Of a stretch of DNA of 64,000 nt, positions 18,282 to 28,300 are shown piece by piece. The stretch covers positions 434,001 through 498,000 of the forward strand of contig NZ_AUAS01000001.1 of assembly GCF_000428845.1 (NCBI RefSeq). Reading direction: 5' to 3'. The notes below the pieces were generated by a model, which saw nothing but the letters and a program-made list of their open reading frames with translations, was not told where the DNA came from and did not search any database. The number at the start of each line of letters is the position of its first letter. Position 1 is the stretch's first letter. This DNA comes from Dyadobacter alkalitolerans DSM 23607 (GTDB taxonomy: Bacteria > Bacteroidota > Bacteroidia > Cytophagales > Spirosomataceae). Both the position numbers and the translations under genes were made by a program.

Positions 18282-18308
18282 AAACCGGCAGCAATTTGCC
18301 GCCGGTTT
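18282..18308 (-). terminator. probable terminator of the M16 peptidase gene
   Basis: AAACCGGCAGCAA and TTGCCGCCGGTTT form a long stem with one mismatch just after the stop at 18333. The T-rich tail on the minus strand is interrupted, so efficiency is uncertain. Confidence 0.5.
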
Positions 18309-18332
18309 AATTCTCCCTTAATATAAAAGCCT

Positions 18333-21143
18333 TTATTTTTTCTCGCTTCCACCCAGCGGTGCAGGCGCAGCGGCTGCAGGCGCTCCTTTTTTGGCCTTTG
18401 CAAAATCACCCGCCTTAATGATCACCAGCTTGTTGTAATCAATGTGTTTGTTAAATGCGGCCTTAATCTGTTCCGGGGTCAATGCTTCGATCTTCTTCTC
18501 AAAATCTGCATCCCACTGCATAGTCCGGTTGAGGTAAAGGTTGTTGGCCAATGCGTTGGTCAGTGAAGCATCCTGCGAGCGTCCTACCTGCCGGGATTGC
18601 AGGTAACCCGATTTCGCCGCTTTCAATTCCTCAGCCGTAAAACCTTCCTTCATTGCTTTCTCGATCTCTTCTTTGAATGCAGCTTCCAGTTTCTCTGCAT
18701 TTTGAGGTGCGTAAATCGCATAGGACATAAATGTGCCGCTCTTATCCAAAGAACTTGCAGAGAATTGTGATCCGACACCATAGCTTAACCCATCTTTCTG
18801 GCGAATACGTGTGGCAAGCCGGGAGTTCAAAAAGCCTCCGCCCAACAAATAATTGCCGATCACCAATGCCGGATAATCCGGGTCTGTGTCTTGCAGAGGC
18901 ATATTAAGGCCCGCTATAAACATGGCATTGGCTTTGTCCGGCGTTTCCACCATTTTATTTTCTGCTTTCACAGCTACATAAGGGGAAGCAACGCGTGTAA
19001 ATGGTTTCGCACTTTTCCATGTTCCGAATTCGTCATTAATGATCTTTTGAAGTGTCGCTTTGTCAAAATCCCCTACAACTGTTGCGGAAGCATTGTTAGC
19101 ACCATAAAAATCTTTGTGGAACTGCTTGATCTGGTCAATGGTCGTGGCCTTAATGCTCTCCACATCTTCATCAAATGTCCCCACGTAACGAATGTCTCCT
19201 TTTGGATAAGGCGTTACAATGCGGCGATACTGGTTGAATGCAATTGCCTGGGGTTCACTCCGTTGCGATTCAATTCCGGCCAGTTCCTCCTGTTTTAATT
19301 TTTCAAATTCTGTTTCATCAAAAGCAGGATTCTTCAAAACTTCCGCAACGAGCTTCATTACAGCAGGCAGGTTTTCTTTCGTCGTTTCAATGTTCGCCCC
19401 AGCCTGGTTATTAATCCCGAAGAAGCTAACCCGCGCTTTCAGTCTGTCGAATTCATCTTTGAGCTGCTGTCTCGTCTTTGTTTTTGTGCCTTTGTCGAGC
19501 ATGGACCCCGTGAGATCGGAAATGGTCGCTTTGTTCATCAGGCTCTTTTCATCCCCGTAGCGCAATATGATTTTAGCTGCGACTACATTGCCCCTCGTCG
19601 TTTTAGGAAGCAAGGCTATCTCAATGGCATTAGGCTTTTCAACGCGCGTCGTGCGGGATTCCACATTCATGGGCGACGGATCAAATGCCTCTCCTTCTGC
19701 TACAACGGCTTCACCTTTATAGCCTTTCACTAATTCTGCTACATTCGGCGCTTCCGGGATTTCAGCTCGTACCGGGTTGGATTCCGGCACGAATGTTCCT
19801 AATGTGCGGTTGGACGGACGGAAATAATATTGCGCAACGCGGAAGACGTCCTCCGGCGAAACTTTCCGAATGTTATCCCGGAAAAGGAATGCCAGCCGCC
19901 AGTCGCCAGTTGCAATGGCCTCGCTGATGCTCAGTCCTACCCTTTCGGAATTACGGAATTCCAAATCCCAGTTTTTCAGAATGGTCGTTTTTGCACGCTC
20001 AATGTCTTCTTTGGAAGGTTTTAAGACCGCAGCCGAATCCAGTGTGGCTGTAAATGCTTTTTTAGCTTCATCCAGAGATTTTTCCTTTAAAATCTCCGCT
20101 CCGAAAAGCACAAATCCCGGATCAAACAATTGAAAGCTGAATCCGAATTCAGAAGAAGCCTTCTTTGTATTCACCAGATTTTTGTAAAGTCGGCCGTTGG
20201 GTTCAGCTGTTAACAGCTCGGTAAGTACTTCCATGGCGGGATAATCGGCGTGCGAGCCGGGCATAATGTGGTAAGCCGCCATCAGCATTTGCACATCGCC
20301 TGTCCTTTTCAGCTCCACAAAACGCTCCCCGTCCTGCGTCGGTTCAGACGTGTAAGATTTGGGTAATACACGTTCCGGTTTTGCGATTTTACCAAAATAA
20401 TCATTGATCATTGCCAACGTTTTGGCTTCGTCAATTTTTCCGGCAACAGTCAGGACTGCATTGTCCGGCTGGTAATATTTTTTATAAAAAGCCTGTAAAT
20501 TTTCAATCGGCACCCTTTCAATGTCGGAACGGTTTCCGATGGTTGATTTTCCATAGTTATGCCAAAGAAATGCACCCGAAATCACACGCTCCATCAAAAC
20601 GCGGAAAGGACTGTTTTCACCAGATTCAAACTCATTGCGCACCACGCTGAACTCGCTGTCCAGATCTTTTTTGGCAATAAACGAATTTACCATTCTGTCC
20701 GATTCCAGATCTAATGCCCATTTCAGGTTTTCCTCGGTTGCCGAGAATGTTTCATAATAATTGGTACGGTCATACCAGGTCGTTCCATTCGGTCTGGTTC
20801 CATGTTCTGTGAGCTCCTGAGGAATGTTCGGATGCTTGGGCGTGCCTTTGAACACCATGTGTTCCAGCAAATGCGCCATGCCTGTCTCTCCATAACCTTC
20901 GTGGCGGGAACCCACCAGGTAAGTTACATTCACCGTAATAGTCGGCTTGGACGGGTCCGGAAACATGAGCACTTTCAGCCCGTTTTCCAGATTGTATTCA
21001 GTGATCCCTTCTACCGAAGTGACCTTTTTTACCCCTTTCGGCAGATCCTGCGAAAAGGACGGAGCGGCGATCAGGGAGGTTAGCAGCAGACCGATAACAG
21101 CTTTGCCACGGAATGCATTTCTTCTTTTAAAATTCATGACCAT
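18333..21143 (-). CDS. M16 family metallopeptidase (two-lobe, pitrilysin-like)
   Basis: 936 residues, exported (signal peptide to about residue 31). The N-terminal half has the zinc motif HLLEH at residues 91-95 and the downstream RNEFE Glu, giving an active M16 lobe. The second half (from about 500) repeats the M16 fold without HxxEH and includes ANIETTKENLPAVM and YLLGGGFLNSRLATRIRQKDGLSYG, the R/Y substrate-binding block. Four M16 subdomains in one chain is the full-length processing-protease layout. It should degrade peptides in the periplasm. The C-terminal 15 residues are Ala/Pro-rich. Confidence 0.88.
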   Translation of the reverse strand: MVMNFKRRNAFRGKAVIGLLLTSLIAAPSFSQDLPKGVKKVTSVEGITEYNLENGLKVLMFPDPSKPTITVNVTYLVGSRHEGYGETGMAHLLEHMVFKGTPKHPNIPQELTEHGTRPNGTTWYDRTNYYETFSATEENLKWALDLESDRMVNSFIAKKDLDSEFSVVRNEFESGENSPFRVLMERVISGAFLWHNYGKSTIGNRSDIERVPIENLQAFYKKYYQPDNAVLTVAGKIDEAKTLAMINDYFGKIAKPERVLPKSYTSEPTQDGERFVELKRTGDVQMLMAAYHIMPGSHADYPAMEVLTELLTAEPNGRLYKNLVNTKKASSEFGFSFQLFDPGFVLFGAEILKEKSLDEAKKAFTATLDSAAVLKPSKEDIERAKTTILKNWDLEFRNSERVGLSISEAIATGDWRLAFLFRDNIRKVSPEDVFRVAQYYFRPSNRTLGTFVPESNPVRAEIPEAPNVAELVKGYKGEAVVAEGEAFDPSPMNVESRTTRVEKPNAIEIALLPKTTRGNVVAAKIILRYGDEKSLMNKATISDLTGSMLDKGTKTKTRQQLKDEFDRLKARVSFFGINNQAGANIETTKENLPAVMKLVAEVLKNPAFDETEFEKLKQEELAGIESQRSEPQAIAFNQYRRIVTPYPKGDIRYVGTFDEDVESIKATTIDQIKQFHKDFYGANNASATVVGDFDKATLQKIINDEFGTWKSAKPFTRVASPYVAVKAENKMVETPDKANAMFIAGLNMPLQDTDPDYPALVIGNYLLGGGFLNSRLATRIRQKDGLSYGVGSQFSASSLDKSGTFMSYAIYAPQNAEKLEAAFKEEIEKAMKEGFTAEELKAAKSGYLQSRQVGRSQDASLTNALANNLYLNRTMQWDADFEKKIEALTPEQIKAAFNKHIDYNKLVIIKAGDFAKAKKGAPAAAAPAPLGGSEKK

Positions 21144-21358
21144 ATCCAGAAGATTATGTGAGATTTAGATTGCATGAAAATAACGCAGATTCTCGCATTT
21201 AGCAATGACTTAGGGATAAATGGCGAAATAAAATCCGGTGCAACAGAATGACAACGTTTTGGTGTATAGGCTTCAACTACTATACATATTTTCCGGCGTC
21301 AGTAGGAATTCTGGGAGAAGAATAGCAGTTTTAAACATATATGATTTAATTATAATAA

Positions 21359-21751
21359 ATGACGTCAATCAAAAATATAACCCGCCTGCTATTCCTGTCC
21401 GCCATCATTATCCTGGCGGGCTGTGCCTCGGGCATCCCTATTTCAACCAATACAAAATATCCTATTGAAGTGCTTTATGATAACCAGCCGCTGGAGCGGC
21501 CTTATTCGGAGATCGGGGTTGTGGAAATTACCAGTGAAGACTCTCTTACCGCCCGTCAAACGCAGGATAAGCGCATGATGTATCGTGGTAATGATGCCAA
21601 AACCAAGGAGTTGCTTACTGCGCGTTTGGTTATCAAGGCTCAAAAAATCGGTGCTGATGCGATTATCAATGTCAAATACAAGTATTACACCAGCGTAAAA
21701 AGTGAGGGCTACATGCTCAGCGGCCTAGCTGTGAGATACCGCGGCGAATAG
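21359..21751 (+). CDS. small lipoprotein of unknown function
   Basis: 130 residues with a lipoprotein signal (lipobox ILAGC). The mature part contains PYSEIGVVEITSEDSLTARQ and LVIKAQKIGADAIINVKYKY. The pattern of a short strand, a helix with an AQKIGADAI block and a final strand resembles the YbjQ/DUF4156-like heavy-metal-binding fold, but this is a loose similarity. It sits between two minus-strand genes, tail to tail with tamB (two-base gap). The 215-base spacer to its left has no clear promoter box. Confidence 0.5.
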   Translation: MTSIKNITRLLFLSAIIILAGCASGIPISTNTKYPIEVLYDNQPLERPYSEIGVVEITSEDSLTARQTQDKRMMYRGNDAKTKELLTARLVIKAQKIGADAIINVKYKYYTSVKSEGYMLSGLAVRYRGE

Positions 21752-21753
21752 TT

Positions 21754-24700
21754 TCAACGCGTTGGATCTTTCTTGGAGATCATTTTATTGACCGTTGTGT
21801 CCTGCCTGGTTGTGTCGGCAGGCACGTAGGGGATTTTTACTGATGGTTTCGGCATCAAAGAAATGCGGTTGAAACTGTGCGTAAACTGCATGCTCACACC
21901 ACCGGTTGTCACCGAGTTTAAGACAAGTGAGTTCAATACATTCCTGTTGTAGGCTTTCACCCGCACCGAACCACTGGGATTAAGCCAGTATTCCAAAGTC
22001 CATTCACCCAGCAAGCTGGCCGCGTCATATTGTGATGCGCCGTTCGCACTTTGGGTCCCGGAAGTAAAACGTCCGTCACGCGTAACGCGGAAGCGATCGT
22101 TCAGAAAGCGGTAAGAAAACCTCAATTGCAGGTTATTAAGCGCATTTTGATCCAGAGAAAGTCCTGAAACCCCCACTTCTAGGTTCTCATTAATACCCGA
22201 AGCCCAGCGGCTAATCTGATTGGAAACCAGCTCACTAATGCTGCTGCCCAGGAAATTCTGACTCCCCACCGCCGCCAGACTTGCCTCGGGAAGCAACTGA
22301 TTTACAAGCAATAAACTGCTCACCTGTCTGCTCAGTTCCTGCTCGTCAGACTTCAACTTATTCTGAAATGCTTCCAGTTGCCCGCGATATGTGCTTAATG
22401 ATGGGTTATCGAGCACTTTCAGGTCATAGCGGATTTGTGGCGACATCAGTTGCTCCGAAAGCGCAATAGTCACTTCCACCGGATAGCGGCGCGATAATGC
22501 ATCATTTCCTGTTTCCGTGGTGCTGGTATTCGGCAAAACGCCGGCCAGGGAAACCATTTGTGTATAACCTGCTTTCACATCCAGTTGCGCGCCATAAGGA
22601 TCACCGGACCACACAATGCGGCTTCCCGGTTTGATGCTGAATTTCTTATTAATGACATTCTGTAATGTGAAATTGTATTCTCCCCTTTCAATTTCATACG
22701 TGCCGGCCATCGTGAAATCGCCTTTTGTATCAATGTTGAGGTTCAGCCTGCCGCTGCCGTTTCCACGGATAATGTCGCCGGTTTGCCTGTCAAAAATGAT
22801 CTCGCAAGTTGCATCAGGCGTCAGGTTGAAATTAAAATCCATCTTAATACCCCCTGCAACCTGGCTTCTTGCCGTTGAATCGCCTGATTTTGCGGTGCTG
22901 TCTGCCGGTGGCATTTTGCTGACAAACTGAATGTAATCCTGCGTGGCCACTTCCGTAGCGCCGTCCAGCGGAATGTGGATTTTGGTGCCTTTGTTGCTAG
23001 TCACATTGGCTTCTATGTTAAGGTTGTCAATGGGGCCAAAAACAGCGACCGGGCCTGTAACATAAGCTGTTCCGTAAAAAATGCTGTTATCCTTCCCGGT
23101 TGTATTCAGGATTTTGAAATTGTGTAAATCCGCATTAAAACCGAGTGAAAAGTACTTGAAACCATCATGAAAAACCCCGCCGCGCAGGTTGGCCGTGTTT
23201 CCGTCCGTATCCGTGATGAGCATGTTATCGGATGTAATTTCACTCTCGGTAAAGTTGATCTTATCACTGAAAGTAAAGATCGATTGCAGATAATCGAATT
23301 TCATCCGGCCTTTATCCACCATTAAAGAACCAGAAAGGATCGGTGCATTCACCACGCCTTTGATCGTCACTACCCCTTTGGCCGTCCCGCTGATGTCCGA
23401 AACCAGCCCCGTAGCAAACGGTTCGAGACCTTTGAAATCAAAATTGTTGAAAATAGCCTTCAAATCCAGCGTATTGGCGCTTAATTTGGGACGATAGGCG
23501 CCGGTGAGATTGAACACGCGCCGTGCATCTTTGTTCAGCTGCGCATCAATTTCCAGCTCACTCCTACTCTGGTCCCAATCCCCAGTCCCGGATAAATTTC
23601 CAAATTCATACTGACCATAGCCAAGGCTTTCAATACTGAAATTGGCATCCAGTACAACATCATTATAAATGTCCTTCACCTTCGCAGAGCCATCCATAAT
23701 CCCTGCTAACTGCGTGGTTAACAATGCATTTAAACTGGACAACCTGAAATTTTTGATGTCCAGCACCATGCTTTTCTCTGGATCTTCCGAAGCCGTGCCG
23801 TTCACGAAAATCCGCTGCTTGCCACTCACAAGGCCAAAATTGGACATCGTCACTTCACGCCCTACAATAGAAATGAAGCTTTCAGAAGGCACATTCCAGG
23901 TTTCCTCTAAAAGATTAAGCTTCGAATTTTTAAAATTAATGTCCAAACCAGCGGGCAGGAAACGGATTTCACCGGCCAGATTAGCATTATTCGTGCTGGC
24001 TACCTGACTCAATGCGCCATTAAAATCGATGTGATCAACGTCCCAGGTTCCCTCAATTTCCAGTTTTTCAGTAGGGACCAGTGCGCTTATCTTCTGATTT
24101 TCGGACGTTACCAGCATGGAAGCCAAAACTTCCGCTGAGTTCACAAACTTTGAAGTTGTCACATCGATTTCCGCTTTCACAAATTCATTCGTGCCATAAC
24201 GAACTGTGTCCGAAATTGCATTTAATGTTAAAAAAGCCGTGTTATCCATTTTAAAGACACCCTCAGCCTTAGCTCCTCTTGAAATATGCACATCGGGGCT
24301 AAGGAATGCGAGAAAGCGCGACAGGTTCCTGGTTTCCACCGCATAATCGATCTGGTAACGGCTTAATGAGGTGGTAGCCGGCTTTTTGGCATAATATTCG
24401 GTCCTGTTTGCTTCGTTTTCGAAGAAGTAAAGTCTGTATTCGGCCAGAATTCGGCTAATGTCCTTGTAAGCAGCGGTTGGAAGAAAATTTCCATCCATTT
24501 TGGCAGTCAGGAACTCACTTTCCAATTTCAGTATCCTCCTGTCGGCGATCTGGCGCGATGAGAAAACCAGCGTGTCCATGACCAGGTTTCTTTCCTTTTC
24601 GGACATGAGTAAATACGTGTCGAGCAGCTTGGCATCGCCTGTCAGCGCGTCAAATGTATTACCGGACAGATTAACGTTCAGTTGCGTGCGCAGTGTGATG

Positions 24701-26343
24701 GCCTCCTTCGTAAAACCAAGGTCTTTGAGGTTCGCCCGTTCAATGGTCCCTTGCACATCAAATGCATTTTGCGCCTTTGAAAGGTCAAATTCTCCTTCAA
24801 TGTTGGCGATCAGATTGCTATCACGCGCAACAACGAGGCCATTGAAATACTGATTTTGTATATTTCCTTTGAGCTGAATGTTCCTGTAATTGTAATGCTG
24901 AAACCCAACCCGTCCGACGGTTGCATTCATATCCGTAGATGCAAATTTTAACTCCGTCCCTTTGCCAAAAACCTTCCCATCAAAATCCAGCTCCTGCCAG
25001 GTTTCCTCGTCATCCAATAACTTACCCAGCTTGAAAGCAGCCGTTTTAATCGTTCCGGAATAGGTGGTTGACTGTGCGTCGGCAATGTGGAAAACGAGAT
25101 CGCCCGCCACTTCGCCCATATCAGAAGAAGCCGAAGCATTTAAAGCAAAATCTTCCAATGTTCCTTTAAATGTGCCATCCAGTAATGTGAGGCCAAACTT
25201 CGAAAGCGTGGAATGCATATCCCATTCAGGATAATACTGGATAATGTCCATTGGTTCCACTTTTGAAAGTGACAGTTGAATGTCCATTTTTACACCTTCA
25301 ATCTTCGGCAGTCCCTGAAAACCAACATTACCAACCAAACGGCTCCCTCTTCCGAAGTGCAGGTCCATATCCGACACCATGAAATCATCGACTTTGCCAT
25401 TGAAATCGCCCGATATGCGCCAGGTTTCACTTAGATTATCAACATAACTCGAAAAAAGCCCCAGGTCCTTGGAATCAATACGACTTCCCACCAAATGCCC
25501 TTTCATCCGGACCTTATGATTGAAGTCGCCCAGCTCGCCCGATCTGTTATAGTAAAATATAACTTCGTCTTTCAAGTGGGAATTCCCAATGTGTGCGTCC
25601 AGCTCTTTGAGCTCCATCTTTTTTTGGCAAAACAAAAAACGCGTTTCCAGATCGTGCATCGTAAGGCCGGTCTGCTTATCGACCGTTTCCAGGTTTCGGG
25701 CCAGAAAGGAAATGGTGTCGCCCTGAACCAAAAAATTTCTCAGGTCCCCATTTAATTTGTTCAGCTCAAAATGGGAATAGTCAAAAGTCCTGGCGCCCTT
25801 ATCACGGGGCTGACGCGGATCGTCATAGCGGAATGTGCCGTCGATGACTTTTGATTTTCCGATAATAAAAGGCGTGTTGTTTTCTGGTGCGTTTTTTGGG
25901 CGCGGAACAGCCGGCGCGGTGAGCTCATTAATGCGTTCGATGAAGCCATCGATGTTCAATGAGCCTGAGGAGGGTATAATGGCCAGGTGCACATTAGGCT
26001 GATATACATTCACTTCATCGAGATAAATTTCTTTTGAAGCGTTTTCAATAATGTTGTTAAGGTCCAGATTAACATCAATCCTGCCGACGTCAATCATGTC
26101 CTTCTGGCTCGTGTCCTTCACCGAAATCCCTTCGAGGGAAACCACGTCGAACCACTTAATGTTGACTTTTTCGATGGTAATGGGATAACCCAGCTTTTCG
26201 GAAATGTTGCTGGTAACACGCTGAACTGCCCAGGTTTGGACGGAAGGAAGTTGAAGCGCAATGGTCACAATTCCCAGCGCCAGCAGCGCGAAGATGATCA
26301 CTACGATCAGACCATTACCAAACGCCTTCAGGAATTTTAACAT
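21754..26343 (-). CDS. tamB: translocation and assembly module protein TamB (AsmA-like)
   Basis: 1529 residues with one N-terminal membrane anchor (residues 7-30) followed by a very long repetitive beta-sheet region, as in the lipid-transport AsmA-like proteins. The C-terminal TamB domain (about 1150-1500) is recognisable: GRLNLNIDTKGDFTMAGTYE, GEYNFTLQNVINKKFSIKPG, WSGDPYGAQLDVKA and the final RFSYRFLNDRFRVTRDG. It would span the periplasm and move phospholipids toward, or support assembly of, the outer membrane. No TamA/BamA partner is next to it. It is divergent from tsaD. Confidence 0.85.
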   Translation of the reverse strand: MLKFLKAFGNGLIVVIIFALLALGIVTIALQLPSVQTWAVQRVTSNISEKLGYPITIEKVNIKWFDVVSLEGISVKDTSQKDMIDVGRIDVNLDLNNIIENASKEIYLDEVNVYQPNVHLAIIPSSGSLNIDGFIERINELTAPAVPRPKNAPENNTPFIIGKSKVIDGTFRYDDPRQPRDKGARTFDYSHFELNKLNGDLRNFLVQGDTISFLARNLETVDKQTGLTMHDLETRFLFCQKKMELKELDAHIGNSHLKDEVIFYYNRSGELGDFNHKVRMKGHLVGSRIDSKDLGLFSSYVDNLSETWRISGDFNGKVDDFMVSDMDLHFGRGSRLVGNVGFQGLPKIEGVKMDIQLSLSKVEPMDIIQYYPEWDMHSTLSKFGLTLLDGTFKGTLEDFALNASASSDMGEVAGDLVFHIADAQSTTYSGTIKTAAFKLGKLLDDEETWQELDFDGKVFGKGTELKFASTDMNATVGRVGFQHYNYRNIQLKGNIQNQYFNGLVVARDSNLIANIEGEFDLSKAQNAFDVQGTIERANLKDLGFTKEAITLRTQLNVNLSGNTFDALTGDAKLLDTYLLMSEKERNLVMDTLVFSSRQIADRRILKLESEFLTAKMDGNFLPTAAYKDISRILAEYRLYFFENEANRTEYYAKKPATTSLSRYQIDYAVETRNLSRFLAFLSPDVHISRGAKAEGVFKMDNTAFLTLNAISDTVRYGTNEFVKAEIDVTTSKFVNSAEVLASMLVTSENQKISALVPTEKLEIEGTWDVDHIDFNGALSQVASTNNANLAGEIRFLPAGLDINFKNSKLNLLEETWNVPSESFISIVGREVTMSNFGLVSGKQRIFVNGTASEDPEKSMVLDIKNFRLSSLNALLTTQLAGIMDGSAKVKDIYNDVVLDANFSIESLGYGQYEFGNLSGTGDWDQSRSELEIDAQLNKDARRVFNLTGAYRPKLSANTLDLKAIFNNFDFKGLEPFATGLVSDISGTAKGVVTIKGVVNAPILSGSLMVDKGRMKFDYLQSIFTFSDKINFTESEITSDNMLITDTDGNTANLRGGVFHDGFKYFSLGFNADLHNFKILNTTGKDNSIFYGTAYVTGPVAVFGPIDNLNIEANVTSNKGTKIHIPLDGATEVATQDYIQFVSKMPPADSTAKSGDSTARSQVAGGIKMDFNFNLTPDATCEIIFDRQTGDIIRGNGSGRLNLNIDTKGDFTMAGTYEIERGEYNFTLQNVINKKFSIKPGSRIVWSGDPYGAQLDVKAGYTQMVSLAGVLPNTSTTETGNDALSRRYPVEVTIALSEQLMSPQIRYDLKVLDNPSLSTYRGQLEAFQNKLKSDEQELSRQVSSLLLVNQLLPEASLAAVGSQNFLGSSISELVSNQISRWASGINENLEVGVSGLSLDQNALNNLQLRFSYRFLNDRFRVTRDGRFTSGTQSANGASQYDAASLLGEWTLEYWLNPSGSVRVKAYNRNVLNSLVLNSVTTGGVSMQFTHSFNRISLMPKPSVKIPYVPADTTRQDTTVNKMISKKDPTR

Positions 26344-26414
26344 ATACAGCTTCGCGGCGGGATACCGCTTATCTTATTGTTAATGCTTAATTTTGCGACT
26401 ATAGTTCAACAAAT

Positions 26415-27413
26415 ATGAATATCCTCGCCATTGAATCGTCTTGTGACGAAACCTCCGCAGCCGTAATCACTAACGGGAAAATCTGCTCCAATGTTGTTGC
26501 TACGCAACTGATTCACACACAATATGGCGGCGTGGTTCCCGAACTTGCTTCGCGGGCACACCAGCAACACATTCTACCTGTGGTCGATAACGCGCTGAAC
26601 GATGCAAAAGTAGCAAAAAAAGACCTGGATGCCATTGCTTTTACCAAAGGACCGGGGTTATTAGGCGCTTTGCTTGTGGGCACTTCCTTTGCCAAATCCA
26701 TGGCTTTGGGGCTTAACATTCCACTGATAGAAATCAATCACATGCAGGCACACGTGCTGGCGCATTTCATCGATGATCCCAAACCTGCATTTCCTTTTCT
26801 CTGCCTGACCGTCAGCGGCGGGCATACGCAGATTGTGAAGGTTACAGGTCCCTTGGAAATGGAAATTATTGGTGAGACAAAAGACGATGCAGTGGGCGAA
26901 GCATTTGATAAAACAGCGAAATTGCTCGATCTGCCCTATCCTGGCGGACCGTTGATCGATAAATATGCCGCTTTGGGTAACCCTAATGCTTACCCGTTCC
27001 CGCTTCCTGAAATGCCTGGGCTGGACTTTTCTTTCAGTGGGATCAAGACTTCATTTATGTATTTTTTGCAAAAACGGGTGCGCGAGAATCCTGATTTTAT
27101 CAAAGAAAATATCAATGATATCTGTGCGAGCATTCAGTTTACATTGGTGGACATTCTGTTGAAAAAGCTAAAAAAGGCGTCGCGGGAAACGGGCATTAAG
27201 GAAATTGCAATCGCCGGCGGTGTCTCTGCGAACTCGGGATTACGGAAATCACTGCTTGAATTGGGCGAAAAACTAGGGTGGAAAGTGTACATTCCGGCAT
27301 TCGAATACTGCACAGATAATGCAGCCATGATTGCGATGGCGGCGCATTACAAGTTTGAAGCCAAGGATTTTACGGATCAAACCGTAAGTCCGCTGGCCCG
27401 GATGGAATTTTAA
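26415..27413 (+). CDS. tsaD: tRNA N6-adenosine threonylcarbamoyltransferase
   Basis: 332 residues, usual length. ILAIESSCDETSAAV opens the ASKHA fold; the iron ligands are in INHMQAHVLAHF; then LTVSGGHTQIV, GEAFDKTAKLL, and the C-terminal IAGGVSANSGLR and YCTDNAAMIAMA. With TsaB and TsaE it transfers threonylcarbamoyl to A37 of ANN-decoding tRNAs. A TAATTTTG box at 26388-26395 lies just before the gene, but without a clear TTG element. Confidence 0.95.
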   Translation: MNILAIESSCDETSAAVITNGKICSNVVATQLIHTQYGGVVPELASRAHQQHILPVVDNALNDAKVAKKDLDAIAFTKGPGLLGALLVGTSFAKSMALGLNIPLIEINHMQAHVLAHFIDDPKPAFPFLCLTVSGGHTQIVKVTGPLEMEIIGETKDDAVGEAFDKTAKLLDLPYPGGPLIDKYAALGNPNAYPFPLPEMPGLDFSFSGIKTSFMYFLQKRVRENPDFIKENINDICASIQFTLVDILLKKLKKASRETGIKEIAIAGGVSANSGLRKSLLELGEKLGWKVYIPAFEYCTDNAAMIAMAAHYKFEAKDFTDQTVSPLARMEF

Positions 27414-27440
27414 AAGTCATGAATAAAACATCTTTGAACA

Positions 27441-28238
27441 ATGCGTTTATCAGAAATCTGGATCTATCCGGTCAAGTCGTTGGGTGGAATTCGCCTTACC
27501 GAGGCTAATGTCGAAGAAAGAGGCCTGCAGTACGATCGTCGCTGGCTGATCATTGACGAAAACAATGTGTTTATCACGCAAAGGGTTTTTGGTCAAATGG
27601 CCCTGATCGATGTCGCGCTGGAATCGAGTGGACTGAAAATATTTTTGAGAAATAATCCTGAAAACAATGTGATCGTTCCTTACGAACCTGGTTCTGGGGA
27701 AAAGGTCTCTGTAACCATCTGGGACGACATTGTGAATGCGGTAACAGTTTCTGATGAAGCGGATGCCTGGCTCTCTGCGCAACTGGACATGCGCGTAAGG
27801 CTTGTTATGATGCCGGAATCAACCGAGCGAAAGGCAGATCCAAAATATGCCAGCCATGGAGAGAATGTGAGTTTTGCGGATGGTTTTCCATTCCTTGTCA
27901 TTTCTCAGGCCTCGCTGGACGAGTTAAATTCCCGGTTAGAAGAACCAATTTCCATGGTCCGTCTTCGCCCAAATTTCGTGATTGCTGAAACAATGCCTTT
28001 CGAAGAAGATCAATGGAAGCGTATCCGAGTGAGAGAACTGGATTTTGAAATCGTAAAACCTTGCGGTCGGTGCGTACTGACAACTGTCGACCCCGCCACG
28101 GGACAAAAAGGACCCGAACCATTAAAAACACTTGCCACTTACAGACGGGTTAACAACAAAGTACTATTCGGTCAAAACCTCGTTGCAAGTAACTTTGGGA
28201 TAGTCCGGGAAGGGGACGAATTGGAAGTTATTGAATGA
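27441..28238 (+). CDS. MOSC domain protein
   Basis: 265 residues with the MOSC N-terminal beta-barrel (SEIWIYPVKSLGGIRLTEANV, RRWLIIDENNVFITQR) and the MOSC domain at about 125-260, including the conserved Cys in VKPCGRCVLTTVDP. Family members (YcbX/mARC group) bind molybdenum cofactor and transfer sulfur or reduce N-hydroxylated substrates. No ferredoxin domain is attached. It follows tsaD by 27 bases and ends at a strong hairpin. Confidence 0.85.
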   Translation: MRLSEIWIYPVKSLGGIRLTEANVEERGLQYDRRWLIIDENNVFITQRVFGQMALIDVALESSGLKIFLRNNPENNVIVPYEPGSGEKVSVTIWDDIVNAVTVSDEADAWLSAQLDMRVRLVMMPESTERKADPKYASHGENVSFADGFPFLVISQASLDELNSRLEEPISMVRLRPNFVIAETMPFEEDQWKRIRVRELDFEIVKPCGRCVLTTVDPATGQKGPEPLKTLATYRRVNNKVLFGQNLVASNFGIVREGDELEVIE

Positions 28239-28276
28239 TTGTTGCATTGAGTGGCCCGGTCCACTCAATGCGACAA
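28239..28276. terminator. intrinsic terminator after the MOSC gene
   Basis: TTGTTGCATTGAGTGG and CCACTCAATGCGACAA pair over 16 positions with one mismatch around a CCCGGT loop. A T-run follows at 28288. It lies between convergent genes. Confidence 0.8.
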
Positions 28277-28300
28277 CCTTACTAGCTTTTTGCTTTGGAA